Below, in pieces: positions 24,609-35,332 of a DNA stretch of 38,300 nt. A program made the translations under genes and the position numbers. The stretch's first letter is position 1, and the number at the start of each line of letters is the position of its first letter. The DNA is taken from the NCBI GenBank assembly GCA_023251725.1, contig JAHEYG010000024.1, positions 1-38,300 of the forward strand. The letters run 5' to 3'. Below the pieces are notes generated by a model. It made no database searches. It was not told the DNA's origin and saw only the letters and a program-made list of their open reading frames with translations. The DNA comes from Sphingobacteriaceae bacterium (lineage in GTDB: Bacteria > Bacteroidota > Bacteroidia > B-17B0 > Aurantibacillaceae).

Positions 24609-24836
24609 TTATAACTTAATGTCCAATAATTTTGAAACTGGTATGCCCAATCCTTTAGCTATCTTAACAATAGAAGAATATCGAAAATCGATTCCTTTAT
24701 TTGTTAATTCATTAACTTGTGATTTGCTTATCCCACAAATTTCTGCAAATTCTCTCATAGAATAACCTTTCTCTATTCGCAGATTATCAATGTGTTTACC
24801 AAGTGTTTTTATATCCTTTGCTATTTTCTTAGCCAA
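24609..24836 (-). CDS. XRE-family HTH regulator (second)
   Basis: A 75-aa single-domain Cro/C1-type regulator: RIEKGYSMREFAEICGISKSQVNELTNK carries helices 1-3 with the recognition helix, and the C-terminal helices end GIPVSKLLDIKL. TTG at 24836 is the only usable start because an in-frame stop precedes it by three codons. The shared operator begins three bases upstream of this TTG, so the gene is probably autoregulated or controlled by the transposase-operon XRE protein. Confidence 0.82.
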   Translation of the reverse strand: MAKKIAKDIKTLGKHIDNLRIEKGYSMREFAEICGISKSQVNELTNKGIDFRYSSIVKIAKGLGIPVSKLLDIKL

Positions 24837-24838
24837 CC

Positions 24839-24859
24839 GTGTACCTTAATTATGGCACA
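24839..24859 (-). promoter_or_regulatory. Operator at the second XRE gene
   Basis: GTGTACC-N7-TGGCACA, the same pattern as 23382-23402 with one changed base in the second half-site, also placed right before the start codon. A weak -7 box, TAATTTAG (24860-24867, minus strand), adjoins it. Confidence 0.6.
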
Positions 24860-24884
24860 CTAAATTATTAAAAAATTTCATATT

Positions 24885-24921
24885 TGGTCGCACACGTATA
24901 TAATTACCTGTTATCACCAAC
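24885..24921 (-). repeat. Right terminal inverted repeat of the transposon
   Basis: Reverse complement of 22060-22096 at 35 of 37 positions, from TGGTCGCACAC to CACCAAC. It ends 13 bases before the stop codon of the lipoprotein gene. Confidence 0.85.
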
Positions 24922-24934
24922 GAGGACAATGAAT

Positions 24935-25510
24935 TTAAATAGAAGCGGCAATTTTTTTCGCCACCATTTTAAATTGTTCTAATGAAGTGGTGTTTGTTAT
25001 TTTATTCACTTTCATATTAAAAACATTTTTGCCTTTGCGAGCCATAATAAAGTAAAAATTTTCGAGATCGCTATGAAAATAAGCTTCATCGCCATAACCG
25101 GAAAGAACTTTAACACCGGGGTTTTTTTCGTTGGAAGTTTTAATAAAAGTGTATCTTTCTTTGGCGCCGAGGGAGTCGGTATATTCTTCCAATAAAAAAT
25201 ATAGCGAACCTTTTTTTCCTTTTTTTTTATTTTTAGCGAGGGCTTCGTAACTGCAACTGTAATTAAGCGCTTTACCTTCATTAGAATTAGATACATCAAT
25301 TACGGAACAAGGCTCTCCCAGTATTAATCGCGCATCGCCAACACTTAATAAATTTTGCGGATTGACAGTAGCTTTAGTTTCAACGGACTTTCCTATTTGT
25401 AAAGAATCTGTTTTTGGAAATTGTTTTTCATGTAAATTGTTTTTTTCATTAGGAGAATTACAACTTATTAAAAATAGAATTGCAGTAATTGAAATAATGT
25501 TTTTTTTCAT
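24935..25510 (-). CDS. Putative lipoprotein of unknown function
   Basis: 191-aa protein with a lipoprotein signal peptide; lipobox FLISC puts the modified cysteine at C17. A polar linker (about 20-48) leads to a globular domain (about 50-191) with SVGDARLILGEPCSVID, SCSYEA and GYGDEAYFHSD. The pattern of a predicted beta-rich domain with two cysteines resembles periplasmic or surface lipoproteins of unknown role. It lies 31 bases downstream of the AHSA1-like gene. I do not recognise a family. Confidence 0.75.
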   Translation of the reverse strand: MKKNIISITAILFLISCNSPNEKNNLHEKQFPKTDSLQIGKSVETKATVNPQNLLSVGDARLILGEPCSVIDVSNSNEGKALNYSCSYEALAKNKKKGKKGSLYFLLEEYTDSLGAKERYTFIKTSNEKNPGVKVLSGYGDEAYFHSDLENFYFIMARKGKNVFNMKVNKITNTTSLEQFKMVAKKIAASI

Positions 25511-25541
25511 TTACGTATTTTAACATGAAATAAAAGCATAA

Positions 25542-25931
25542 CTACTTCCCAAAATAATCTTTCATGGGATTAAAATAATGCGCTTTCCATCCACTACCAT
25601 ATTTTTTTGCGTCGCCTTTTTGCAAACCGTGATGGTGCAAATGCAAAGTGGTTTTCCCCGCTTTCTCTTCAAACTTTAATTCGAGTGTTGAATCGGGAGC
25701 ATCATCAGCAAATTCGGAGGTTCGCCAGCTCTGAACAATTTTTTTTCCAGGCACTAACTCTAAATTTTTCCCTTCAATATAGCCATCCCATGCAGTAAAT
25801 TTTCCATTTTTTTTAGGACTTGCAGTTGCTGCGCCTCCGGTAAACAAAGAGTGTTCTTTACCATTTAACCAGGCTTTGTAAAGTTTGTCGGCCTTAACCG
25901 GCAAAACAATTTTAATTTTTAGTGATTCCAT
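25542..25931 (-). CDS. SRPBCC / AHSA1-domain protein
   Basis: 129-aa single-domain START-like protein of the AHSA1 (activator of Hsp90 homologue) group. VLPVKADKLYKAWLNGKEHSLFTGG at the N terminus, FTAWDGYIEG and GKKIVQSWRTSEF in the middle and the C-terminal helix GWKAHYFNPMKDYFGK are family-typical. Such proteins bind small hydrophobic ligands or act as chaperone helpers; the role here is unknown. Confidence 0.9.
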   Translation of the reverse strand: MESLKIKIVLPVKADKLYKAWLNGKEHSLFTGGAATASPKKNGKFTAWDGYIEGKNLELVPGKKIVQSWRTSEFADDAPDSTLELKFEEKAGKTTLHLHHHGLQKGDAKKYGSGWKAHYFNPMKDYFGK

Positions 25932-25963
25932 TTTTTTAGATTTAGAAATTAAATATAATAAAA

Positions 25964-25986
25964 AAGCCGAACAAAATGCCCGGCTT
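25964..25986 (-). terminator. Intrinsic terminator after the PiT gene
   Basis: AAGCCG and CGGCTT pair around an 11-base loop, and on the minus strand the stem is followed by a T-run. It is placed 25 bases after the phosphate transporter stop. Confidence 0.75.
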
Positions 25987-26010
25987 CATTATATTTAACA
26001 TAAAAAATAT

Positions 26011-27414
26011 TTAAAATATTGCTCTGAATAAAAGGAATAAACTTCCCGATAAAATCATTGTTGCCGGAAGTGTAAGAACCCAGGCTAGAGCAATATGAGT
26101 AATGGTTTTTTTCTGAAGGTTTTTCAAACCCTTTTTGGCTACCATCGAACCCGCCACTCCGCTCGATAGCATGTGTGTTGTTGAAACAGGTAAGCCGTAT
26201 GCTGAAGCCATTCCAATTCCCATCGACGCGACTAATTGCGCACTTGCACCTTGAGCGTAACTCATGTGCTGTTTACCAATTTTTTCGCCAATGGTTTTTA
26301 CAATTCGTTTCCATCCAATCATGGTTCCTAATCCCAACGAAACCGAAATAAGAACAATTACCCAGGACGGCGCATATTCAATTAATTTTTTTGCAGATTT
26401 AATTTCCGCATTTAAAGAAGTAATTTCGTTTGCGCTTAAAGTAAGATTTCCACCTTTAACTAATTTTTCGCAGCCCTTAGTTATTTTTACAATGTCTTTT
26501 CGAATTAAAAATCTTTCTCCAACGGCAATTTCTTCACCCGAAAATTTTCCATCCGAAGTGTTTTGAAAATGTTTTCCGTAACTTATAATATCAGCATATA
26601 ATATTTTTTCTTTTGCTGCCAATGCGGTACTATCAGCTTTAGACATTAGTAATTCTATTTTTTCGATATTACCATTTATGCTTTGCAGATTAATACTTTT
26701 ATCAATAGCAAAATATCCCGGAAGAACAGCAATTAGAATCATCATTAATAAACCAACTCCTTTTTGCCCGTCGTTTTGTCCGTGAAAAAAACTTACCAGT
26801 CCGCAGGTTGTGCCCAATATCATTCTTATCCACAGAGGTGGTTTTTTTCCGGGAATAGGTTCTTTATAAATTTCATCATTCTTAATAAATCGTTTAAAAA
26901 TAAACATCATTATAATTGCGACTGAGAAACCAACTAACGGTGAGAGAAGAAGGGCAAGGCCGGTGTCTTTGGCTTTATCCCAATTAACTGCCGAACCACC
27001 AACATTGCCGGGTAAAAAGTAAAAGGCTAAACCAATTCCTAATATCGAACCAATTAAAGTGTGTGAGCTCGAAGCCGGAATTCCCAAATACCAGGTTCCA
27101 AAATTCCAAATTATAGCACTCAGCAATAAAGCAAGTATGAGTGCAATGCCGTGATACGGATTGCTATCGACCAATGCCTCCATTGGTAATAAATTTACAA
27201 TTCCCATCGCCACTGCAATTCCACCTAACATTACACCTGCAAAATTTAAAACGCCGCTAAACACAACAGCTGCCGTTGGCTTCATTGAATTGGTATATAT
27301 AACTGTCGCCACCGCATTGGCCGAATCGTGAAAACCGTTGATGAATTCAAAAAAACAAGCCAACAATAAACATGCTATCAATAAAATCGCTAATCCTGTG
27401 GTTAATCCAAACAT
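26011..27414 (-). CDS. PiT-family inorganic phosphate transporter
   Basis: Inner-membrane low-affinity phosphate/cation symporter, 467 aa, about ten helices in two inverted halves. The PiT signatures GFHDSANAVATVIYT (N-terminal half) and GLPVSTTHMLSSGVAGSMVAKKG (C-terminal half) are present, with FHGQNDGQKGVGLL in the middle. A soluble loop of roughly 100 residues (about 240-345) separates the halves, as in other Bacteroidota members. The adjacent porin gene, 43 bases upstream in the same direction, fits joint phosphate uptake across both membranes. Confidence 0.94.
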   Translation of the reverse strand: MFGLTTGLAILLIACLLLACFFEFINGFHDSANAVATVIYTNSMKPTAAVVFSGVLNFAGVMLGGIAVAMGIVNLLPMEALVDSNPYHGIALILALLLSAIIWNFGTWYLGIPASSSHTLIGSILGIGLAFYFLPGNVGGSAVNWDKAKDTGLALLLSPLVGFSVAIIMMFIFKRFIKNDEIYKEPIPGKKPPLWIRMILGTTCGLVSFFHGQNDGQKGVGLLMMILIAVLPGYFAIDKSINLQSINGNIEKIELLMSKADSTALAAKEKILYADIISYGKHFQNTSDGKFSGEEIAVGERFLIRKDIVKITKGCEKLVKGGNLTLSANEITSLNAEIKSAKKLIEYAPSWVIVLISVSLGLGTMIGWKRIVKTIGEKIGKQHMSYAQGASAQLVASMGIGMASAYGLPVSTTHMLSSGVAGSMVAKKGLKNLQKKTITHIALAWVLTLPATMILSGSLFLLFRAIF

Positions 27415-27457
27415 AATTTATATTTTAATTATTATTTTTTATTGCAAATGTTTTCTA

Positions 27458-28819
27458 TTAAAATCTGTATTGCATGCGAATGGTAAAAATATTATCTTTT
27501 AAATCATAAGTGAATCCTTTGACTTGAGTTACTTCATTAGACACCATATTATAATGAAACATAAATTTTACATTTTCATATAAATACAAATTATATCCGA
27601 TTCCCGTGGCGGTGTATTTTATTTCTCCTTGCTTCATTCCGTTTTTTCCATTTAAATCAGATGCCGTAATTTGTGTATTAGGATCGTACCACTCATATTT
27701 AAAAACCAATTCGTGTTTCGATTTTCCTAAGCGCTGAATAAAATAAACATAACCGGCATCGAAATTTCTGATGAACATAGCATCGGTAATAAACGGAGTA
27801 GATTGCGGACTTCTGGTATCAACATCTCGCCCTGTTTGTGTACCAAAAAAATATTCTCCACGAACGGTGGTTGTTCCCAAAATACTTTTGATGCTGAACA
27901 AACCTTCAAAACCATAATAAATTCGTGGTGCTAATGCAGTTTTATATTTACGACTATTGGTATCGGCAATTACCCAAACTTTATTTCCTAACGAATCGGT
28001 TTTTATCGAACTATAAACTTTATTGTTTTGATAAGCAAAGCCACCGTTATAATGAGATGCGCCAATACCAAATTTTATTTTTTCATCTTTTGTAGAATTA
28101 TAATAAACAACATGCCCCATAAAATCTTTATAATTATCAAAATCGGTTAATCCGTTAACACCGGTTATTCCCACTGCTGCAGCTGAACCGGCCGGTGTTC
28201 CTGTACCGGGTACTGCCATTCCTAATCCGCTATAAATTCCTGCATCGATTTTTAATCCATACAATTTTTTTCCTTTTTGCGGCTGAAAACTTATCATACC
28301 TCCCAAATCACGTTCGTTCGGCAATAATGATTGTGAAAAACGTGAACGCTCCGGACTCTCACGTTCGGCGGACGAATTCTGAATTTCGTAACCAAACGGT
28401 CTGTTCATTGCCCCCAGAGTAATTGAAAAAGCGTGTAACCACGGATCGCGTGCCACAGCGTAAAATTCGGTGAGATTTACTCCTCTTTCGGTAGCATTAA
28501 TCTGCAACACATATTGAGTATTTTTTCCGTTATAGGTAAATTTTATCCGTCCGCGCCTTATCATAAAACGATTATCGGAATTTACAGGGAAGTCGCCGCC
28601 GTCAAAATTTTTGGCACCTAAGGTATCGGCGAATTGATATTGAGCCTGCAGCCAACCGCTAATTTTTAAATTTTTTAAAATTTCAATATCTTTTTTTAAT
28701 CCTAAAAAACTTTTGTGGAGGCTGTCAGTTGTAATTGGAGTATTGGTTGGAGTTTCCTGAGAAATTAAATTTAATGTTAAACTCAGAAAAAGAACTGGCA
28801 GAATTAATTTTTTTATCAT
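27458..28819 (-). CDS. Phosphate-selective porin O/P-like outer-membrane protein
   Basis: Outer-membrane beta-barrel of 453 aa. It has a signal peptide (1-20, ending LISQ), a short periplasmic segment, then alternating beta strands starting ISGWLQAQYQFADT, with RFMIRRGRIKFTYNGKNTQYVLQIN and AFSITLGAMNRPFGYEIQNSS typical of the OprO/OprP family, and a C-terminal aromatic residue (MQYRF) for barrel assembly. It probably feeds the PiT transporter encoded just downstream. Confidence 0.88.
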   Translation of the reverse strand: MIKKLILPVLFLSLTLNLISQETPTNTPITTDSLHKSFLGLKKDIEILKNLKISGWLQAQYQFADTLGAKNFDGGDFPVNSDNRFMIRRGRIKFTYNGKNTQYVLQINATERGVNLTEFYAVARDPWLHAFSITLGAMNRPFGYEIQNSSAERESPERSRFSQSLLPNERDLGGMISFQPQKGKKLYGLKIDAGIYSGLGMAVPGTGTPAGSAAAVGITGVNGLTDFDNYKDFMGHVVYYNSTKDEKIKFGIGASHYNGGFAYQNNKVYSSIKTDSLGNKVWVIADTNSRKYKTALAPRIYYGFEGLFSIKSILGTTTVRGEYFFGTQTGRDVDTRSPQSTPFITDAMFIRNFDAGYVYFIQRLGKSKHELVFKYEWYDPNTQITASDLNGKNGMKQGEIKYTATGIGYNLYLYENVKFMFHYNMVSNEVTQVKGFTYDLKDNIFTIRMQYRF

Positions 28820-28910
28820 TAGTATAAATAATTACTTATACAAAGAACGAACCTTAATTTAAATTCCGGGTAAACTCAATGTTAAGAAATTGTTAAGTTG
28901 TGGGAATAAA

Positions 28911-28941
28911 AAAATCCCGGCAAGGTTTTTACCGGGATTTT
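28911..28941 (-). terminator. Intrinsic terminator after katG
   Basis: AAAATCCCGG (28911-28920) and CCGGGATTTT (28932-28941) form a 10-bp stem with T-runs on both strands. It lies 39 bases after the katG stop, in the gap before the porin gene. Confidence 0.8.
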
Positions 28942-28979
28942 AGCAATAAAAAACAAAATTAATTTCTTTTCAATATTTT

Positions 28980-31229
<2,250 letters not shown>

Positions 31230-31347
31230 TTAATGTTCACATATTTTATTAAGTTTTGTAATAATACAAATCGGGGGTACTAAATTATGATTTACTTTGC
31301 TAAAACACGCAATAATTATATAAATTTTAATTTTAAAAATAAAACTT

Positions 31348-31818
31348 ATGAGTATCAAAATTAACGACACCGCCCCTGATTTTAAACTGTTTAACACCGA
31401 AAAGAAGGAAATTTCGCTTTCAGACTACAAAGGAAAAAATGTGGTTATATTGTTTTTTCCATTGGCATTTACCGGTACATGTACTACTGAATTATGTCAT
31501 ATGCGCGACGATATTGCTAATTATAATAGTATGAACGCAGTTATTTTGGGAATTTCGATTGACTCGTTATTTGTATTGGGAAAATTTAAGGAAGCACAAA
31601 ATTTAAATTTCGATTTGCTTTCCGATTTTAATAAAGTTGCATCGAATGCTTACGGTTGTTTGTATGATGAATTTATTTTTACAATGAAAGGTGTAAGCAA
31701 ACGTTCGGCATTTGTAGTAGACGGAAACGGAAAATTACAATACACCGAAATTTTAGAAAAAGCAACGGAGCAACCAAATTATGAAAACATAAAAGCTTGT
31801 CTCGCGAAATTAAAATAA
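31348..31818 (+). CDS. Peroxiredoxin (BCP/PrxQ- or AhpE-like)
   Basis: 156-aa thioredoxin-fold peroxidase. [13 protein letters not shown] contains the peroxidatic C45 in the P-x3-T-x2-C context and a second C50 five residues on, the CxxxxC arrangement of atypical two-Cys BCP/PrxQ enzymes; the surrounding sequence also resembles AhpE. FRDD-like MRDD and the [14 protein letters not shown] segment are family-typical. Head-to-head with katG, it points to a peroxide-defence pair. Its 3' end overlaps the longest possible rnhB frame by 22 bases. Confidence 0.92.
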   Translation: MSIKINDTAPDFKLFNTEKKEISLSDYKGKNVVILFFPLAFTGTCTTELCHMRDDIANYNSMNAVILGISIDSLFVLGKFKEAQNLNFDLLSDFNKVASNAYGCLYDEFIFTMKGVSKRSAFVVDGNGKLQYTEILEKATEQPNYENIKACLAKLK

Positions 31819-32498
31819 AAAAGTTCTCCCAAAAGAAATCTTCTCCCCTTTCCTCGCGGGAACAATTTACCCCCTCTCCTTTGGAGAGGGCAGGGGCGAG
31901 GCTTAAACAATTTTTCGATAAAAAATTAATTGAAGCTGGATGCGATGAGGCCGGTCGCGGTTGTTTGGCGGGTCCGGTTTTTGCGGCTGCTGTTATTCTC
32001 CCAAAAATTTTTAAAAACAAATTACTTAACGATAGCAAGCAATTAAAAGAAAGCGATCGTTATGATTTGCGTCCCATTATAGAAAAAGAAGCTTTGGCTT
32101 GGGCTGTTGGAATTGTAAATAATGTGGAGATTGACGAAATAAATATTTTGAATGCTTCTTTTTTAGCGATGCATCGCGCGGTGGATCAGTTAAAAATTAC
32201 TCCCGAACTATTATTGATTGACGGTAACCGTTTTAAAGTGTACAAAAAAATTCCACATCAATGCATTATTAAAGGCGATGCAAAATTTTTAAGCATTGCG
32301 GCGGCCAGTATTTTGGCAAAAACTTATCGTGATGATTTTATGAGGGAAGTTGCCAAAAAATATCCGCATTATGGTTGGGAAAATAACATGGCGTATCCTA
32401 CTAAATTTCATCGCGAAGGAATAAGACAGCATGGCACAACGCCCTTGCACCGCATGACTTTCCGCCTTTTACCCGAGCAATTAGCTCTTGAAATTTGA
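31797..32498 (+). CDS. rnhB: Ribonuclease HII (start codon obscured by a repeat)
   Basis: Cuts the RNA strand of RNA-DNA hybrids and removes misincorporated ribonucleotides. The catalytic acidic residues are in [15 protein letters not shown] and ILAKTYRDD. The body is normal, but the 5' end is not: a GC-rich repeat (about 31842-31896) lies where the start should be and no ATG or GTG remains upstream of AGCDEAGRG. Two TTG codons are in frame. TTG 31797 gives 233 aa with an odd Ser/Lys-rich leader and overlaps the peroxiredoxin gene. TTG 31881 lies inside the repeat hairpin and gives 205 aa, the usual family length. I cannot decide between them. Confidence 0.9.
   Translation: MSREIKIKKFSQKKSSPLSSREQFTPSPLERAGARLKQFFDKKLIEAGCDEAGRGCLAGPVFAAAVILPKIFKNKLLNDSKQLKESDRYDLRPIIEKEALAWAVGIVNNVEIDEINILNASFLAMHRAVDQLKITPELLLIDGNRFKVYKKIPHQCIIKGDAKFLSIAAASILAKTYRDDFMREVAKKYPHYGWENNMAYPTKFHREGIRQHGTTPLHRMTFRLLPEQLALEI
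31842..31896. repeat. DUF559-element-type repeat over the rnhB 5' end
   Basis: CCCTCTCC (31872-31879) and GGAGAGGG (31883-31890) form an 8-bp stem with a TTT loop, followed by CAGGGGCGAGGCTTAA. The reverse complement, TTAAGCCTCGCCCCTGCCC, matches the end motif TTCAGCCTCAYCCCCGRCCC of the element in leuS. The upstream half (TTCTCCCCTTTCCTCGCGGG) resembles the second part of its right end. Confidence 0.75.
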
Positions 32499-32531
32499 AA
32501 TTTAATTAATCCAAAATTTCCTTCAGGTAAT

Positions 32532-32598
32532 GCCTCTACCCCCTCTCGACTTGAGCTCTGAATTGCTCCCTCTCCTTTGGAGAGGGTTGGGGTGAGGC
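32532..32598. repeat. DUF559-element-type repeat after rnhB
   Basis: The copy starts GCCTCTACCCCC and ends GGTTGGGGTGAGGC, so its ends are inverted repeats of each other, and it contains the hairpin CCCTCTCC-TTT-GGAGAGGG (32568-32586). It lies 34 bases after the rnhB stop, in a 185-bp gap that holds nothing else recognisable, and could act as a transcript-end hairpin. Confidence 0.75.
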
Positions 32599-32683
32599 TC
32601 GGCTGCTATTCACATTCACAGTTTAATAAATCCGTACCAATTAAAAACTATCCATTTGCTTATTCTATAACTTAGAAGGTTAA

Positions 32684-35302
32684 ATGAACCTTTTTAAGAA
32701 AGTAGCTTTTTACGTTTTAATTATTGCCGCATTATTTTTTGCGGTGTGGGCCTATTTTCATTTAAAGCAAAGTAAAAAGCCGGCTCTTAAAGCTATTGAA
32801 GTTTTACCCGACAGTGCCATTTGCGTTTTAAACACTTATAATTTTAGTGAGCTCGCCAATAAATTATCGAATCAGAATTTAATTTGGAATGAAGTTATTA
32901 ATATAAAAGAAATAAATTTTATCAATCAACATATTCAGTTTTTTGATTCGATAATTGGAGAAAATGAAAACCTTAAAGATTTTTTTAAGAACGAAAGTAT
33001 TTATTTGTCATTGTACAGCGATAAAAACAAAATCAACACTTTAATTTCTTTTAATCTGAAAGATTTGGCCCAGGAAAAAGATTTTACGGAGGAATTAATG
33101 CGCGCTATTAAAACTTTAGTAAAAACCGATTGGGGATTTGAATTTACCAACGACAAAAATAAATTTTATTTAAAACTACAGCAAGGCGTTGTTTTAATTT
33201 CGAACGAAGTTTCGCTGATACAAAATGCTTTTACAGAAGGCAATCATAAATTATTGGCCAATAAAAATTTTAAAACATTATTGGATTTATCCGACGACGA
33301 AGGACTTCTAAATATTTATACTAATCATGATTTATTTAACACCGAATCGAAGCTAACGGCCATTAATTCTTCGGGGTTTGTTTTGGGCGGGAATTCTCTT
33401 AGTAATGTTGAGGTTAATCCCGATGAAATTTCTTTTAACGGATTTAATTTGCCGGATTCATTATCAGAATTAAATTGTTTGGTTTCGCAACAAGCACAAA
33501 CCTGTGATTTTTTAAACATGCTGCCATTTAGTACCATTGCGTTTAAAGCTTTGGGATTTAGTGATTTTAATGTGCTGAGAAAAAAAATAAATGTCAACGA
33601 AAAAGAAATTTCTGCTTTCTGGAAAAACGTTAACGACAGCGCGATGTTTAGTGCAGAAAATCAATTTTATGAAAACATAAATAATAAAATTATAGAACTT
33701 GAATTAAAAACCGACAGCTCCGCTTCAAAAGCGGCATTGATAGAATTGAAGGACACAGCAAAAATGCTGGAGATAATTCCTTTTTTCTCAGACTCAATGA
33801 TGGTTTTTCAAAATATTAAAATGTATAGGTTAAATAATAAATCGGGGAATATTGCCGCAGCTTTTGGAAACACAGTAAAATTAAAACCTTCTTTTGCTTT
33901 TGTTTTCGGTAATTATTTTATTTTAACCGAAACAAAAAAAGAAACCTGGTATTTTATTAATGTCCTTAACGGGAATTCGGTTTTGAGTCAGAACGAAATA
34001 TTTTTAAACTACGCCAAAGAAAATCTGAATCTTAAATTTAATTATTTGTACTATTCTGCTCTCAATAAAAATACAAAACAAATTAAAGAAGTATTTGAAT
34101 TTGTAAATGAGAAAGATTTGAAACACTTTGATAAACTCAGTGATTTTTGTTTGAGTGTTTGTAATTATAAAAATTTATTGCAATTCAGAGTCAATTTAAA
34201 ACACCATCAGCAGCAACAAAATACGGAATCAACGCCAAACTTATGGACCTTCGCTGCCGACACAACAATACAAACAAAAGCCTGGCCCTTTGTAAATCAT
34301 AAAACGGGTGAGAACGAAATTGTTTTGCAAGATGCCGCTAATAATTTGTATTTAATAAACGCTACAGGAAATGTTTTGTGGAAAAAACAAATTGGCGAAA
34401 ATGTAAAGTCGGAAATTTTTACTGTAGATGCTTTTAAAAATAAAAAATTTCAAGTATTATTTAATACTGAAAATTATTTGCATTTAATTGACCGTAACGG
34501 AAACGAAGTGGCCGGTTATCCGGTAAAACTTCCGGCGAAAGCCACTAATAAACTTTCGGTTTACGATTATGAGAATACCCGCGACTACCGTTTGTTTATT
34601 GCTAGCGCCGATAAAAAAATATATAATTACGGTATTGCCGGCGTAAAAATGGAAGGCTTTGTTACTTTTAAAACCGAACATGAAATAAATCTTGTTATAA
34701 AATATGCAAAAGTTGGGGCGAGCGATTATTTAATTACCGCCGATGCTGAAGGAAAGATTTATGTGTTTAGCCGAAGAGGCGAAGGACGAATTGAATTTAA
34801 AAACAAATTTGTTAAGGACTGTAAAGAATTTTACGTTGATGCTTCCAACAATATACAAAACACAAAATTAATTTATGCCGACGATAAAAACAGTTTAATA
34901 GAAAGTATTACACTTACCGATAAAAAAGATATTGTAAAACTGGATGAAGATTTTGAGAATGCATTTATAAATTACGATTTAATTGACGACGATAAAAAAA
35001 CCGACATTATTATTTTAACTAAAACTCATTTGAATTGCTTCGATGTTTCAGGAAATAAAATTTTTAGTTTTACCGGAAACGAAACCGATTACAGTAGCGC
35101 CAATTATTTTTTTGACAGCGACGGCGCCTATTTTATCCTCAATAATAAAAACGAAATACAAGTTATAGATGCTTCCACAAAAACCGTCAGTAAAAAATTT
35201 ACGGGAAACACAAAACCTTTAGTATTCGATCTTTTCAAGGATGGAAAAAAATACATTTTGGTTTCGGAAGGAAATACTTTGAAATGTGTTGTGTTGAAGT
35301 AG
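32684..35302 (+). CDS. Large membrane-anchored protein with C-terminal propeller-like domain
   Basis: 872-aa protein of unknown function. One N-terminal transmembrane helix (about 7-25) anchors a long exported region. Residues about 35-500 look like repeated alpha/beta domains similar in style to DUF3352-type periplasmic proteins. From about 510 to the end there are repeated blades (LINATGNVLWKKQIGE, LIDRNGNEVAGYPVKLP, ADAEGKIYVFSRRGEG, IQVIDASTKTVSKKF) as in PQQ-like or WD-type beta-propellers. No catalytic motif is visible; a scaffold or binding role in the periplasm is possible. Confidence 0.8.
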   Translation: MNLFKKVAFYVLIIAALFFAVWAYFHLKQSKKPALKAIEVLPDSAICVLNTYNFSELANKLSNQNLIWNEVINIKEINFINQHIQFFDSIIGENENLKDFFKNESIYLSLYSDKNKINTLISFNLKDLAQEKDFTEELMRAIKTLVKTDWGFEFTNDKNKFYLKLQQGVVLISNEVSLIQNAFTEGNHKLLANKNFKTLLDLSDDEGLLNIYTNHDLFNTESKLTAINSSGFVLGGNSLSNVEVNPDEISFNGFNLPDSLSELNCLVSQQAQTCDFLNMLPFSTIAFKALGFSDFNVLRKKINVNEKEISAFWKNVNDSAMFSAENQFYENINNKIIELELKTDSSASKAALIELKDTAKMLEIIPFFSDSMMVFQNIKMYRLNNKSGNIAAAFGNTVKLKPSFAFVFGNYFILTETKKETWYFINVLNGNSVLSQNEIFLNYAKENLNLKFNYLYYSALNKNTKQIKEVFEFVNEKDLKHFDKLSDFCLSVCNYKNLLQFRVNLKHHQQQQNTESTPNLWTFAADTTIQTKAWPFVNHKTGENEIVLQDAANNLYLINATGNVLWKKQIGENVKSEIFTVDAFKNKKFQVLFNTENYLHLIDRNGNEVAGYPVKLPAKATNKLSVYDYENTRDYRLFIASADKKIYNYGIAGVKMEGFVTFKTEHEINLVIKYAKVGASDYLITADAEGKIYVFSRRGEGRIEFKNKFVKDCKEFYVDASNNIQNTKLIYADDKNSLIESITLTDKKDIVKLDEDFENAFINYDLIDDDKKTDIIILTKTHLNCFDVSGNKIFSFTGNETDYSSANYFFDSDGAYFILNNKNEIQVIDASTKTVSKKFTGNTKPLVFDLFKDGKKYILVSEGNTLKCVVLK

Positions 35303-35332
35303 AATTATTTTCTCTTTACTGTTGATTTATTC

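Larger units (their letters stand above)
22060..24921. mobile_element. IS1595-family transposon with passenger genes
   Basis: A 2.86-kb unit bounded by long inverted repeats (22060-22096 and 24885-24921), inserted between the convergent SDR and lipoprotein genes. Contents: on the minus strand a transposase, an XRE regulator and a 34-codon basic ORF in one operon; on the plus strand a 247-aa protein of unknown function; then a structured segment; then on the minus strand a second XRE gene. No target-site duplication could be found next to the repeats, so the insertion may be old or the true ends may lie slightly elsewhere. Confidence 0.75.

Noticed and set aside
24478..24765. A plus-strand 95-aa reading frame
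   Set aside because: It runs through the hairpins and antisense to the XRE gene and has no family resemblance; treated as a shadow.
22248..24836. A toxin-antitoxin pair based on the XRE genes
   Set aside because: Neither XRE gene has an adjacent recognisable toxin. One is coupled to the transposase and the other stands alone behind an operator shared with the transposase.
22052..24929. An 8-bp target-site duplication flanking the transposon
   Set aside because: The bases outside the two inverted repeats (CAGCCATT and GAGGACAA) do not match, and no convincing shift produces a duplication.
28911..28941. A mobile repeat between katG and the porin gene
   Set aside because: The stem with T-runs on both sides and its place just after katG are fully explained by an intrinsic terminator.
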